A stretch of DNA of 64,000 nucleotides, taken from the NCBI GenBank assembly GCA_031553505.1, contig JAVBLP010000004.1, positions 62,001 to 126,000 of the forward strand, given 5' to 3'. The notes under the pieces were generated by a model. The model had not been told where the DNA came from and searched no databases. It saw only the letters and a program-made list of their open reading frames with translations. Shown one piece after another: positions 28,211 through 36,218 of the stretch. Position 1 is the stretch's first letter; every line of letters begins with the position of its first letter. Position numbers and translations under genes: made by a program. The stretch is from JAVBLP01 sp031553505 (GTDB lineage Bacteria > Elusimicrobiota > Endomicrobiia > Endomicrobiales > Endomicrobiaceae).

Positions 28211-28500
28211 TAACTAATAATTAACAAATAACAATTATAAATTAAATAAATTTGTCATTCTGAATTTATTTCAGGATCTGCTGTAAAAAATAAGACCGCT
28301 TCCGAAACAAGTTCGGAATGACAGCATGAAAAAAAACTGAAAAATGAATATGATAGTTGTTTGCCGTTACGCCGCTTTACTGCGATATATGAGTTAATAA
28401 GTTTCAAAGTCGATCTACTAATTTTAAATGTTTGGGCAAAAAGACAGTTTTTGCGAGTTTTTTAAAATTGACTTAAAAACTTACTAACGAATGCATTTCA
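28211..28500. repeat. Intergenic region with tail motif, REP-like hairpin and left part of a dispersed element
   Basis: No gene. It starts with an AT-rich TAATAACTAATAATTAAC tail after the MFS stop, then GTCATTCTGAA...GTTCGGAATGACA (28253-28323), an inverted repeat. From about 28365 to 28500 the sequence shares blocks with the complement of 58053-58215 (GCCGTT, GCCGCTTT, TATGAGTT, GACAGTT, GCGAGTTT, GAATG in the same order), forming the weaker part of the element whose core follows. Confidence 0.55.
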
Positions 28501-28546
28501 GCGGCGGGACTTTTTGGTTACTTTTTGGGCTCGTGCAAAAAGTAAC
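28501..28546 (+). repeat. 46-bp core of dispersed intergenic element, copy 1
   Basis: Begins GCGGCGGGACTTTTTGG and ends CGTGCAAAAAGTAAC, containing an inner inverted pair GTTACTTTTT/AAAAAGTAAC. The reverse complement of 58007-58052 matches it at 45 of 46 positions. A diverged relative lies at 56420-56465. It lies 76 bp before a lipoprotein gene. Confidence 0.75.
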
Positions 28547-28621
28547 GCGGGTTTAAGGGCGTGCGGCACCCTTTATCCAAAAATATACAATCTTATAAAA
28601 CCAATTATTTACGGAGGAAGT

Positions 28622-29290
28622 ATGAAAAATTTATTTTTAATCCCTTTTTTGGCGTTTTTTATGTTTTGCGGATGCGTTACCGCGAAATCGCCGGAAGCCG
28701 TTACGCAGGAAACCTCGGGAAGCTATAAACGCTATCAGGATGACAAACTTACTTCCGCCATAATCGTAGGCGCGTACAATAATATTGAAATAGGCGAATT
28801 AAAAAATTTCAGGGAGTCCGTGGAATGGATTGACGCGGAAAATAATCTCTACACTATGGATTTCAGCGATGAAACAAACCCGCTTTACATAAAAGGCAGA
28901 AACAATATTATTTACATAGCCATACGCGTTGCGCCCGGCAAATATACGCTTAATAACTTTGCCTTTAAGGCGCGGGAAGATAACAAAACTTACTCTATAA
29001 ACTGCGCGAAAAGATATAAGGCAAGTTTTGAAATCGGCGACAAAGAGGTCGTTTTTGTCGGCATTTTAAAAACAATGTTTGGGAAGTTTCAGTCCGGCAG
29101 TTTAAATGAAGCGGGAGAAACTGAAGTAAAAATCAATACGGTTTTGGAAAACGGCAAAGACGATTTATACAAAATAACGGCCTTTTATAACGCGGTCACA
29201 AAAATGCCGGTAAAAACTAATGTTATGTATTGGAATGATTCGCAGCCTGCGAAGAATGAAGTGTTAACTATAAAGACAAGTAATAAGTAA
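28622..29290 (+). CDS. Putative lipoprotein, unknown function
   Basis: 222 aa from the ATG at 28622, chosen because GGAGGAAGT stands directly upstream; a longer frame to 28514 covers the dispersed repeat and is not real. The N-terminus MKNLFLIPFLAFFMFCGC is a lipoprotein signal with Cys about residue 18 as the lipidation site. The mature domain is beta-rich with a central NNFAFKAREDNKTY segment and a C-terminal TNVMYWNDSQP. No family recognised. It ends with the AT-rich tail motif (AGTAATAAGTAACAATTAA). Convergent with the next, also lipoprotein-like, gene. Confidence 0.75.
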   Translation: MKNLFLIPFLAFFMFCGCVTAKSPEAVTQETSGSYKRYQDDKLTSAIIVGAYNNIEIGELKNFRESVEWIDAENNLYTMDFSDETNPLYIKGRNNIIYIAIRVAPGKYTLNNFAFKAREDNKTYSINCAKRYKASFEIGDKEVVFVGILKTMFGKFQSGSLNEAGETEVKINTVLENGKDDLYKITAFYNAVTKMPVKTNVMYWNDSQPAKNEVLTIKTSNK

Positions 29291-29366
29291 CAATTAATAA
29301 ATAATACTGTTTCTGTATATATGGTTGTCAGCTATTCCTTATTACTTATTAACTATTACTTGACGT

Positions 29367-29819
29367 TTATATTTTTCTTACCCACAAAACAGGAGTTTCG
29401 TTTTCAAAATAATATACTCTGTTGTTCAATAGTTTAACTTTGGCCGTGGCGGTTTCGGAAAAATAATCTTTAAAAAACGACGAAAATACGTCAGACGTTT
29501 CTTTAGGCATATAAGCTATGCTGAAATAAATGTCCGTTTTGCCGTCGTTTTTTATTTTCATATCCTGGAGTTTTACCCCCAGATCGCTCATAATTACAAC
29601 TCTTTTGCCGTCCTGTTCCGCGACGGCAATGGCTTTAAACTGTAAATCATCGCCGTAAGCGCCGTAAAATACCGACGTCTTGGCGTCATCCGCAAAAGAA
29701 ACCGGATCTTTAGCCGTAACGGACTTTTCCGAAGCGCAAGTCGGGAGCAAAAACGACGAAATGCCCGCAATTAATGCCAGGCAGAGCAGCGTTACAATTT
29801 TTTTGTTTTTTAAAATCAT
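29367..29819 (-). CDS. Small putative lipoprotein
   Basis: 150 aa. Residues 1-27 are a signal with a possible lipobox LPTC (Cys at about residue 28). The mature part holds SVFYGAYGDDLQFKAIAV and ends VYYFENETPVLWVRKI. Interestingly the pattern AxxxGAYxxxxxFK resembles the IVGAYNNIEI part of the lipoprotein encoded convergently at 28622-29290, so the two might be distant relatives; this is an impression. It follows the DUF4097 gene by 9 bp in the same operon, with AAGGCAT before its ATG. Confidence 0.65.
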   Translation of the reverse strand: MILKNKKIVTLLCLALIAGISSFLLPTCASEKSVTAKDPVSFADDAKTSVFYGAYGDDLQFKAIAVAEQDGKRVVIMSDLGVKLQDMKIKNDGKTDIYFSIAYMPKETSDVFSSFFKDYFSETATAKVKLLNNRVYYFENETPVLWVRKI

Positions 29820-29828
29820 CTTTATGCC

Positions 29829-30461
29829 TTAATTTATTTCCAGATTGCCGTAAAATTCGGTGCTTCTTATGTTAAGCTTTTTGCCTTGCGCCTTTTCCCC
29901 TAGCGTAAAACGCACATTGCCGCTGCCTTCAACGCTGTATTCGTAAAACGCCGGCACTTTTAGAATTTCTATGTTAACGTCCGCTTCGGAAGTTTCAATA
30001 TCAAGTTCTTTAAACGTGCCGCTGGCATTGACCTTGGCGTAAATAGTATCCACGTTAAACCTTCCGTCAAATTTTTTGACGTTAACTTCGCCGTCTGCTA
30101 TGTCTATATCCAGAGAGCCGGACATTCCGGTAACGTTCACTTTCGCGGTTTTAGAGTTTATATCCAAATCCGCCGTGAAAGGGATCGTAAGGTTTACGAC
30201 TGTTTTATCGGTTATATCTTCGCCTACAAGGTAAATATTAAGCTCTTTTTCTTTTAGCGCGACGCTTCTTTTAGCGTGCGAGCCGCCGCCGGGGGTTATC
30301 TCAACCGTAATATTCTTAACATCGGCGCTTTTAACGTTTAGCGTGCCCGCGTTTATAACTACGTCTATTTCATCAACCCTGTTTGACGAAAAAGTATATC
30401 TTTCGGCATACGCTAAACTTGAGAACGCAAACAAAACGGCCAGTATAAGGTATTTTTTCAT
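29829..30461 (-). CDS. DUF4097-family secreted protein
   Basis: 210 aa from the ATG at 30461, preceded by AAGGAG; the frame open to 30521 lacks such a site. Residues 1-18 form a signal peptide (ending AYA). The mature protein has the repeated short strands of a beta-helix type adhesin-like domain: VVINAGTLNVKSAD, VEITPGG, LDINSKTAKVNVTGMSGSLDIDIADG, FNVDTIYAKVNASG, LDIETSEADVNIE. DUF4097/DUF2807 proteins are exported right-handed beta-solenoids of unclear function. It forms a pair with the small lipoprotein downstream. Confidence 0.8.
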   Translation of the reverse strand: MKKYLILAVLFAFSSLAYAERYTFSSNRVDEIDVVINAGTLNVKSADVKNITVEITPGGGSHAKRSVALKEKELNIYLVGEDITDKTVVNLTIPFTADLDINSKTAKVNVTGMSGSLDIDIADGEVNVKKFDGRFNVDTIYAKVNASGTFKELDIETSEADVNIEILKVPAFYEYSVEGSGNVRFTLGEKAQGKKLNIRSTEFYGNLEIN

Positions 30462-30577
30462 TTTTTCTCCTTTGTGTTTCAACGCCGTACGCAGATATTT
30501 TAGCAAATGCGCCTTTCGCACAGCAAGCCGCGCCCTGCCGCAGGGCCGAATTCATTATTTTATATAAAACTGTAATT

Positions 30578-31729
30578 TCAAACGATAGTTTTTAGCAGTT
30601 GTTCAATATCGGCAGAGCTATGGCCTGCCGTAAGCGACACTCTTACCCTTGCCGCGTTTTCCGGCACGGTAGGCGGCTTAATCGCGGGAGCAAAAATTTT
30701 ATTTTTAAGCAGAGCGGTTGACAGCTTTTCGGTATTTTTGACGCTGCCGATAATTACAGGTATTATCTGCGAAGAAGTATTTGAAGTATTAAAGCCGAAC
30801 GATGCCAGTTTATCTTTCAACTGTTTTGAATTATTTAAGAGGCGTTCCCTTTGGCTGTCCGCTTTTTTTACAAACTCCAAAGCTTTTAATGCCGCGGCGC
30901 AAATTGCCGGAGAAACCGCCGTTGTATATATAAACGCCCTGCTTTTATTCACCAGATAATCTATAAGGTTTTGCGGGCCGCACACAAAACCGCCCTGCGC
31001 GGCAAAAGCTTTCGACAAAGTGCCGACTGTTATATCTATTTTTCCGGAAACGCCGAACAAATCCGCAAGGCCCCTGCCTTCTTTGCCGAATACTCCCGTT
31101 GAGTGGGCTTCATCAACCATGCTTACGGCGCCGTACTTTCGGCAAAGCTGCGTAAAATCTTTAAGCGGGGCAAAATCGCCGTCCATGGAAAAAACCGATT
31201 CCGTAACCGCAAGCTTAAGCTTATATGTTTTTGCCCTTTTTAAAACCGATTCGAATGAAGCCATATCGCAATGGTCATAAACAAATATGCGCGCGCCGGA
31301 AAGTTTCGCGCCGTCCCAAATAGAAGCGTGGTTTAATTTGTCCATTATGATACAGGCGCTTTTTTCGGCGGAAATCAGGGCGCTTATCGTGCCGACATTT
31401 GCCTGATAGCCGCTGGGAAAAAGCAAAGCGGCTTCTTTATTTTTGAACTCCGCAAGCGCTGCTTCCAACTCTTCATGGATTACAAGGTTGCCGCCTACAA
31501 GCCGTGAAGAAGCCCCGGCAAAACCGTATTTTCCGGCGGTCTGCGCGGCGGCTTTATTAATTTCGGAATTGCCGGCCAAATCCAGATAGTTATTGGAAGA
31601 AAAGTTAATAAATTTTTTACCGTTTACGGTTATATGCGCCAGAGGCGCCGATTGCAAAAGTTTTAAACTGCGCAGCAATCCCTCATCTTTTGCGGAAGCT
31701 AATTTTTTGGAAAGAATTTCATCAAGCAT
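30578..31729 (-). CDS. bioF: 8-amino-7-oxononanoate synthase
   Basis: 383 aa PLP enzyme joining pimeloyl thioester and L-alanine to give KAPA. The ATG at 31729 overlaps the end of the fabF-like gene by eight bases (ATGCTTGA), so translation is coupled; the longer frame to 31780 lies entirely inside that gene. Motifs: NFSSNNYLDLAG, ASSRLVGGN, ALLFPSGYQANVG, DKLNHASIWDG, MVDEAHSTGVFG, and TVGTLSKAFAAQGG, which carries the PLP Lys (about residue 229). It is the last gene of the bioB-fabG like-fabF like-bioF operon and ends in TGA. Confidence 0.95.
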   Translation of the reverse strand: MLDEILSKKLASAKDEGLLRSLKLLQSAPLAHITVNGKKFINFSSNNYLDLAGNSEINKAAAQTAGKYGFAGASSRLVGGNLVIHEELEAALAEFKNKEAALLFPSGYQANVGTISALISAEKSACIIMDKLNHASIWDGAKLSGARIFVYDHCDMASFESVLKRAKTYKLKLAVTESVFSMDGDFAPLKDFTQLCRKYGAVSMVDEAHSTGVFGKEGRGLADLFGVSGKIDITVGTLSKAFAAQGGFVCGPQNLIDYLVNKSRAFIYTTAVSPAICAAALKALEFVKKADSQRERLLNNSKQLKDKLASFGFNTSNTSSQIIPVIIGSVKNTEKLSTALLKNKIFAPAIKPPTVPENAARVRVSLTAGHSSADIEQLLKTIV

Positions 31730-32870
31730 AAACGCTGCCCCAGTGTTTTTTAAATAATAAAGCCGCGCCCTGCCCGCCAAAGCCGAAAGACAACGAAAGA
31801 GCGGAATTGATTGTTTTTTTAACGCTTTTTTGCGGAACGTAATTGAATCCTGAAGGAATGTTTGTTTCTGTAAAATTTAAAGTGGGGGGAACAATACCGT
31901 CTTTTATGGCAAGTATTGAAAAAACCGCGCCGGCAATTCCCGAAATGCCAAGCATATGCCCCGTTGCCGCTTTTGTTGAAGAAGCCAACGGCAAAGCGGA
32001 GTTTAAAGATTGGAGTTTGTAGTTTTGCTTTTCTGCCTGAAACGTGCCAAAATGCTTTGCTGCCGCCATACTTTCAAAATAATCGTTTAATTTTGTTCCG
32101 GTGCCGTGCATATGTATGTAATCCGGGATTTCATTGCCGGATGCCTGTTTTATTATGCGTTCCATCCCCGCGGAAGAGTTGACCGACAAAGCATTAGACG
32201 AAAAAATGCCGCAAGACTGCCCCGCGATTTCGCAATAAACTTTCGCGCCCCTGAACACAGCCCTTTTGAGTTCTTCAATAACTATAAAGCCCGCGCCTTC
32301 GCCTATGGCAAAACCGTCGCGTTTCCCGTCAAACGGACACGGATTTTGCCCTTTAGCCAAAACGCCCATATTTTTAAAAGACGCCGTATATAAAGGATGT
32401 ATGGAGGTTTCCGCGCTGCCGCAGATTACCGCGTCGCAGACGCCTTCTTCAATCATAGCGCAGCCTTTTATTATATTTAATGTCCCCGTGGCGCAGGCGG
32501 CGGAAATAGAATTCAGCGGCCCTTTTATGCCGGACACTTTTTTTAATTGTTCGGGAAAAACAGATTCCCTGTTAAAAAGGTTTGGTTTGCTTTCCCCGGC
32601 GCAAAGCGCGATTTTGTCATCGGCATATCCTGAATTTTTTAATCCGGCGTCATTTATGCTTTCATGCAGAGCGATAAAAGCCATGGCAAGCTGGCGCACA
32701 TTGTCCGGCACGTCAAAACCCTGCGCCCTTGCGACAAACGCTTCGCTTGAAATTTCGTACCTGACGGCGGATTCGCCGTTGATAAGCCTTTGCCAGCTGT
32801 TTTGCGCGCCCGTTCCGAGCGGGCTTACAAAACCTATACCTGTTACCGCGTATTTTTTTTGTTGTGCCAT
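31722..32870 (-). CDS. Beta-ketoacyl-ACP synthase II-like protein in the biotin operon
   Basis: 382 aa, a little shorter than FabF (about 410). Thiolase-fold condensing enzyme with GIGFVSPLGTG at the N-terminus, the nucleophile Cys in SAACATGTLNIIKG (about residue 125), first catalytic His in HMHGTGTKLNDYFE (about 255) and the second in AATGHMLGISGIAG (about 302), and a C-terminal SLSFGFGGQGAALLFKK. All three active residues are present, so it should be a functional decarboxylating synthase. Its place between a ketoreductase and bioF, overlapping bioF, argues for a dedicated role in building the pimeloyl chain rather than bulk fatty-acid synthesis; this is inference. Confidence 0.88.
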   Translation of the reverse strand: MAQQKKYAVTGIGFVSPLGTGAQNSWQRLINGESAVRYEISSEAFVARAQGFDVPDNVRQLAMAFIALHESINDAGLKNSGYADDKIALCAGESKPNLFNRESVFPEQLKKVSGIKGPLNSISAACATGTLNIIKGCAMIEEGVCDAVICGSAETSIHPLYTASFKNMGVLAKGQNPCPFDGKRDGFAIGEGAGFIVIEELKRAVFRGAKVYCEIAGQSCGIFSSNALSVNSSAGMERIIKQASGNEIPDYIHMHGTGTKLNDYFESMAAAKHFGTFQAEKQNYKLQSLNSALPLASSTKAATGHMLGISGIAGAVFSILAIKDGIVPPTLNFTETNIPSGFNYVPQKSVKKTINSALSLSFGFGGQGAALLFKKHWGSVYA

Positions 32871-33030
32871 TATTATCCTTATTTTTAAAAGGCTTTAAAA
32901 TTTTCAGTGAAGCAAAAAGGAGGCATATGCAAATCCGGGCTGCCGTTCCGCGGCAGAGTTGAAGCCGCACGCATACAGAACGCAATGGTAATTATATTCA
33001 TTTTTAATTACTTACAAACTATTACTTTTT

Positions 33031-33729
33031 TTAAATTATCCGTGAATCTATGTTAAATGCCTGCCCCGAAACGGTTTTCAGCCTCGCAAGCATCAAAACA
33101 AAATCCGCGAGTTCCGCAATATCGGCAGTCGCATTTAAAACGCTTTCGCTCTTAATTTTTTCAATATAATCTGCGCCGGCGGTTTTCCCCATATCCGTCA
33201 AATGAAAACCCGGCAAAACCGCGTTTACCGTTATGCCAAAATGCCCGGCTTCCCTCGCGGCGGTTTTTGTCAAAGCTATTACGCCGGCTTTGCTTGCAGA
33301 ATAATTTGCCGCTCCAAAATACGCTTTTAACGCTGAAATTGAAGCAATATTTATAATCGAGCCCGAACGCTTTTTAGCCATCGCGGCAATGCTCTCTTTT
33401 ATCATATAAAATGTTCCGTTGAGGTTGGTTTGTATTACCGATTCCCACATATCATCGGTCATTTTCATTATTGTTTTGTCCGCGGTTATAGCGGCATTGT
33501 TTATAACGCAGTCTATGCTGCCAAACTTTCCCAAAGCGCTGTTTATAAGAGTTTTAACATCATTGTGATTTGAAATATCTGATTGCGAAAACAATGCGTT
33601 TTGCATTTTGTAATCCGGTTTGTTTGTTTTGTAGCAGCCGCAAATATTCCACCCGTTTTTGGAAAAATGCAAAGCCAGCGCTTTGCCGATCCCGCGTGAT
33701 ATACCTGTAATTAGTACGGTTTTATTCAT
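33031..33729 (-). CDS. FabG-like 3-oxoacyl-ACP reductase (SDR) in the biotin operon
   Basis: 232 aa classical short-chain dehydrogenase. TGISRGIGKALA (residues 7-18) is the NADP-binding loop; NNAAITAD (about 80) is the NNAG equivalent; the catalytic Ser lies in IINIASISA, and Tyr and Lys in YSASKAGVIALTK (about 145-149). VNAVLPGFHLTDM follows. The sequence is closest in style to FabG/PhaB. It sits 141 bp after bioB and 160 bp before the condensing enzyme with no other gene in either gap. Together they could perform condensation and first reduction of a dedicated acyl elongation cycle. Confidence 0.88.
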   Translation of the reverse strand: MNKTVLITGISRGIGKALALHFSKNGWNICGCYKTNKPDYKMQNALFSQSDISNHNDVKTLINSALGKFGSIDCVINNAAITADKTIMKMTDDMWESVIQTNLNGTFYMIKESIAAMAKKRSGSIINIASISALKAYFGAANYSASKAGVIALTKTAAREAGHFGITVNAVLPGFHLTDMGKTAGADYIEKIKSESVLNATADIAELADFVLMLARLKTVSGQAFNIDSRII

Positions 33730-33870
33730 ATTTTCCTTATTATGCCGTTTTATATGTCTTTTTATAAACGCTCAAAAAATTTTTCGGGCTTCAACCTTAA
33801 GAGCGAAGCGGAAATACATAAGTTTGCGAATGCCGAAGTTACAGCTTTAAATTTAAAGCCTTTATATAAT

Positions 33871-34815
33871 TCACCCTATTTCTAAGCCCAAGTCTTCAAT
33901 CATTTGCATATCTTCCCGGACAGCTCTCCCGCCGGTCGTAAGATACCCGCCGCTCATCATGCCGTTCGCGCCTGCAAGAAAAACCATAGCCTGCAAATCC
34001 CTTAAGTTAACTTCTCTGCCGCCGCAGACAACTATATCCTGCTGCTGCAAAATCAGCCTGAAAATTGAAATGGTTTTCAATATTTCATTTGGCGAAAGTT
34101 TTATTATATTTTCAAGAGGCGTTCCGGGTACTGGGATAAAAAAATTCATCGGAACGCTTTCAACGCCAAGTTCTTTTAGCGTAAATGCCAGATCTATCCT
34201 GTCTTCAATACTTTCGCCTATACCGAATAAACCGCCGCTGCAGATTGTAAAACCCAGCGCTTTCGCTCGTTTTATATTATCTACGCGTTCGCCGTATGTA
34301 TGCGTGGAACAAATGTTGTGGAAAAAATTTTCCGAAGTTTCAAGGTTATGGTGTATTTTTGTTATTCCGGCTTCTTTGAGTTTCACAAGCACATCACTTG
34401 TAAGTCTGCCGATTGAAACGCTAAGATTTTCAATCTTTTGATGTTTTTTAAACATACCGCAAAGCAAATCTATTTCTTGTTCGTTTAAATAGTTGCCGCT
34501 TGAAACTATGCCGAAACACTGAGCGTTTTCCAGTGCTTTGTCCGCGGCGGAGGCAATTTTTTCAACGGAAACTAAAGGGTAAACGTCAACCTCCGTTTTA
34601 TTAAAAGCGGACTGGGCGCAAAATTTACAATTTTCGCCGCATTGCCCTGATTTCGCATTGATTATTGAACATATTTTTACTTTTTTACCGTGGTACTTTT
34701 TACGGAGTTTTGAAGCGGCAAAAAACAATTCTCCCGTTTCCAAAGAATAGAACTCTAAAGCTTCTTTTTTGGTAATTTCTCCGCTGTTTACTGCTTTTTC
34801 CAGTTTTTCGTTCAT
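33871..34815 (-). CDS. bioB: Biotin synthase
   Basis: 314 aa radical-SAM enzyme inserting sulfur into dethiobiotin. The radical-SAM cluster motif CGENCKFCAQS (about residues 57-67) is complete, followed by SSGNYLNEQE, HHNLETSE, CSGGLFGIGES, PVPGTPLE, and GGREVNLRDLQA with the Arg that binds the auxiliary [2Fe-2S] cluster. First gene of the operon; the ATG follows a region with a -10 box and a palindrome resembling a BirA operator. Length and all blocks fit active BioB. Confidence 0.96.
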   Translation of the reverse strand: MNEKLEKAVNSGEITKKEALEFYSLETGELFFAASKLRKKYHGKKVKICSIINAKSGQCGENCKFCAQSAFNKTEVDVYPLVSVEKIASAADKALENAQCFGIVSSGNYLNEQEIDLLCGMFKKHQKIENLSVSIGRLTSDVLVKLKEAGITKIHHNLETSENFFHNICSTHTYGERVDNIKRAKALGFTICSGGLFGIGESIEDRIDLAFTLKELGVESVPMNFFIPVPGTPLENIIKLSPNEILKTISIFRLILQQQDIVVCGGREVNLRDLQAMVFLAGANGMMSGGYLTTGGRAVREDMQMIEDLGLEIG

Positions 34816-34841
34816 CTTAGTTTTATCCCATAAAAAATCCA

Positions 34842-34869
34842 GTCAACCTGAAAGTTATTTTAGGTTGAC
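34842..34869 (-). promoter_or_regulatory. Candidate BirA (biotin repressor) operator before bioB
   Basis: GTCAACC (34842-34848) and GGTTGAC (34863-34869) are inverted half-sites separated by 14 bp, the spacing and core of known BirA operators (TTGTNAACC, 14-16 bp, GGTTNACAA). It begins just after a TATAAT -10 box, so bound repressor would cover the transcription start. The inner bases also pair (CCT/AGG), so it could alternatively be a weak terminator for hom, but there is no T run after it. Confidence 0.6.
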
Positions 34870-34875
34870 CGGAAT

Positions 34876-34881
34876 ATTATA
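34876..34881 (-). promoter_or_regulatory. Candidate -10 element of the biotin operon
   Basis: TATAAT on the minus strand between hom and bioB, with an imperfect -35 (TTTAAA) 17 bp upstream. The expected start point falls inside the left part of the palindrome. Confidence 0.5.
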
Positions 34882-34899
34882 CATTTAAATTAACGCTTT

Positions 34900-36186
34900 T
34901 TAAACTTCGATCTTAATTTTTACCGTTTTGGATTTAACTATTGATTTCGTCGCGTCTATCTGTTTTACGGCTTTTTCAAGGTTTTCGCGGTTTGTCTCAT
35001 GTGTTATTATGATAACCTGCACATAATCTTCGCCGACAACATCCGGCTGAGCTAGGCTTGCTATAGAAACTTTGTATTTGCCGAGTATCCCTGATATTTT
35101 TGATAAAACGCCCGGCTTATCAACAACGCTGAAACGCAGGTAATACGGCGCTTTGCTCTTTCCCGCGGGAAGAACTTTTATCTTTGTTTTTACGTCATAT
35201 ACTACGTCCGGCACTATACCGGCCGTATTTGTGACTATAAACTTCGAAAGGTTTATTATGTCCGAAACAACGGCGCTTGCCGCAGGCTGCTGCCCGGCGC
35301 CTTTTCCGTAGAAAAGCACGTCTCCGGAATCTTTGCCTGTAATCATTACGGCATTATACTCATTTTCGACAGTCGCAAAAGCGTGATGATGGCTTACCAG
35401 ACACGGCTGGACAGACAAATCAATGCCGTTTTTTGTTTTATTTGCGGAACCTATCAGTTTTATGTCGTAACCGAATTCCTGTGAAATTATTACGTCTTCA
35501 ATATCTAAATCCGCGATGCCTTTGACGGCGATATCTTTCACTTTTATCCATCCGCCCCACGCAAGCGAAGCGAGAATCGCAAGCTTATTTGCGGTATCTA
35601 TGCCTTTAACGTCAAATGACGGATCTGCTTCGGCAAAACCTGCCTTTTGGGCGCTCTTAAGGGCTTCTTCGTAAGAAACGCCGTTTTTTGTCATTTCGCT
35701 CAATATAAAATTTGTCGTTCCGTTTAAAATGCCTTTAATTTCAAGTATTTCTTCGGAAGCCATGCCTTCGCTTAAACCCTGCACAACGGGAATAACGCCG
35801 CCGACAGAAGCTTCATAAAATATCGATTTCTGGCAGTTTTGGGCGGTTGTAAAAATCTGGTCCCAGTATTTTGCGAGAACGGCCTTATTTGCCGTAACTA
35901 CGTTTTTACCGGCTTTAAGCGATTCAATAATAATAGTCCTCGCCGGTTCATAACCGCCTATAAGTTCTATTACAAGGTCAATTTCAGGGTCTTTTATGAT
36001 CTCTTTGAAATTTTTTACGTACAGTTCCGGCCTGTCTATGGGGTTAAGGTCGCAGACAGATTTTACCTTTATAGGCTTGCCGACTTTGCGCAAAACTATC
36101 TTTTTATTTTCTTCCAGAATTTTTACTACGCCTTTTCCGACAGTGCCGTAGCCGATTAAACCTACATTAATATACTTCTTTTCCAT
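34900..36186 (-). CDS. hom: Homoserine dehydrogenase
   Basis: 428 aa, NAD(P)-dependent reduction of aspartate semialdehyde to homoserine for threonine and methionine. Rossmann loop GLIGYGTVGKGVVKIL at residues 9-24, VVTANKAVLAKYW (about 100), GVIPVVQGLSEG, the catalytic region ILNGTTNFILSEM and FAEADPSFDVKGIDTANKLAILA, and a C-terminal ACT domain (about 345-425, YYLRFSVVDKPGVLSKISGILG) for threonine feedback. It follows an aminotransferase gene by 32 bp. Typical bacterial architecture. Confidence 0.95.
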   Translation of the reverse strand: MEKKYINVGLIGYGTVGKGVVKILEENKKIVLRKVGKPIKVKSVCDLNPIDRPELYVKNFKEIIKDPEIDLVIELIGGYEPARTIIIESLKAGKNVVTANKAVLAKYWDQIFTTAQNCQKSIFYEASVGGVIPVVQGLSEGMASEEILEIKGILNGTTNFILSEMTKNGVSYEEALKSAQKAGFAEADPSFDVKGIDTANKLAILASLAWGGWIKVKDIAVKGIADLDIEDVIISQEFGYDIKLIGSANKTKNGIDLSVQPCLVSHHHAFATVENEYNAVMITGKDSGDVLFYGKGAGQQPAASAVVSDIINLSKFIVTNTAGIVPDVVYDVKTKIKVLPAGKSKAPYYLRFSVVDKPGVLSKISGILGKYKVSIASLAQPDVVGEDYVQVIIITHETNRENLEKAVKQIDATKSIVKSKTVKIKIEV

Positions 36187-36218
36187 AAAACGAATATCCT
36201 TTATTATTGTGTGTTGCT

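Noticed and set aside
28514..28621. N-terminal extension of the lipoprotein
   Set aside because: The extension covers the dispersed repeat; the ATG at 28622 has GGAGG and a lipoprotein signal.
30532..30546. GC-rich hairpin after bioF as terminator
   Set aside because: Stem GCCCTGC/GCAGGGC has no following T run, so termination is not supported.
34842..34869. The palindrome before bioB as a plain terminator of hom
   Set aside because: No T run follows it on the minus strand, it abuts a TATAAT box, and its half-sites and 14-bp spacing match BirA operators better; kept only as an alternative.
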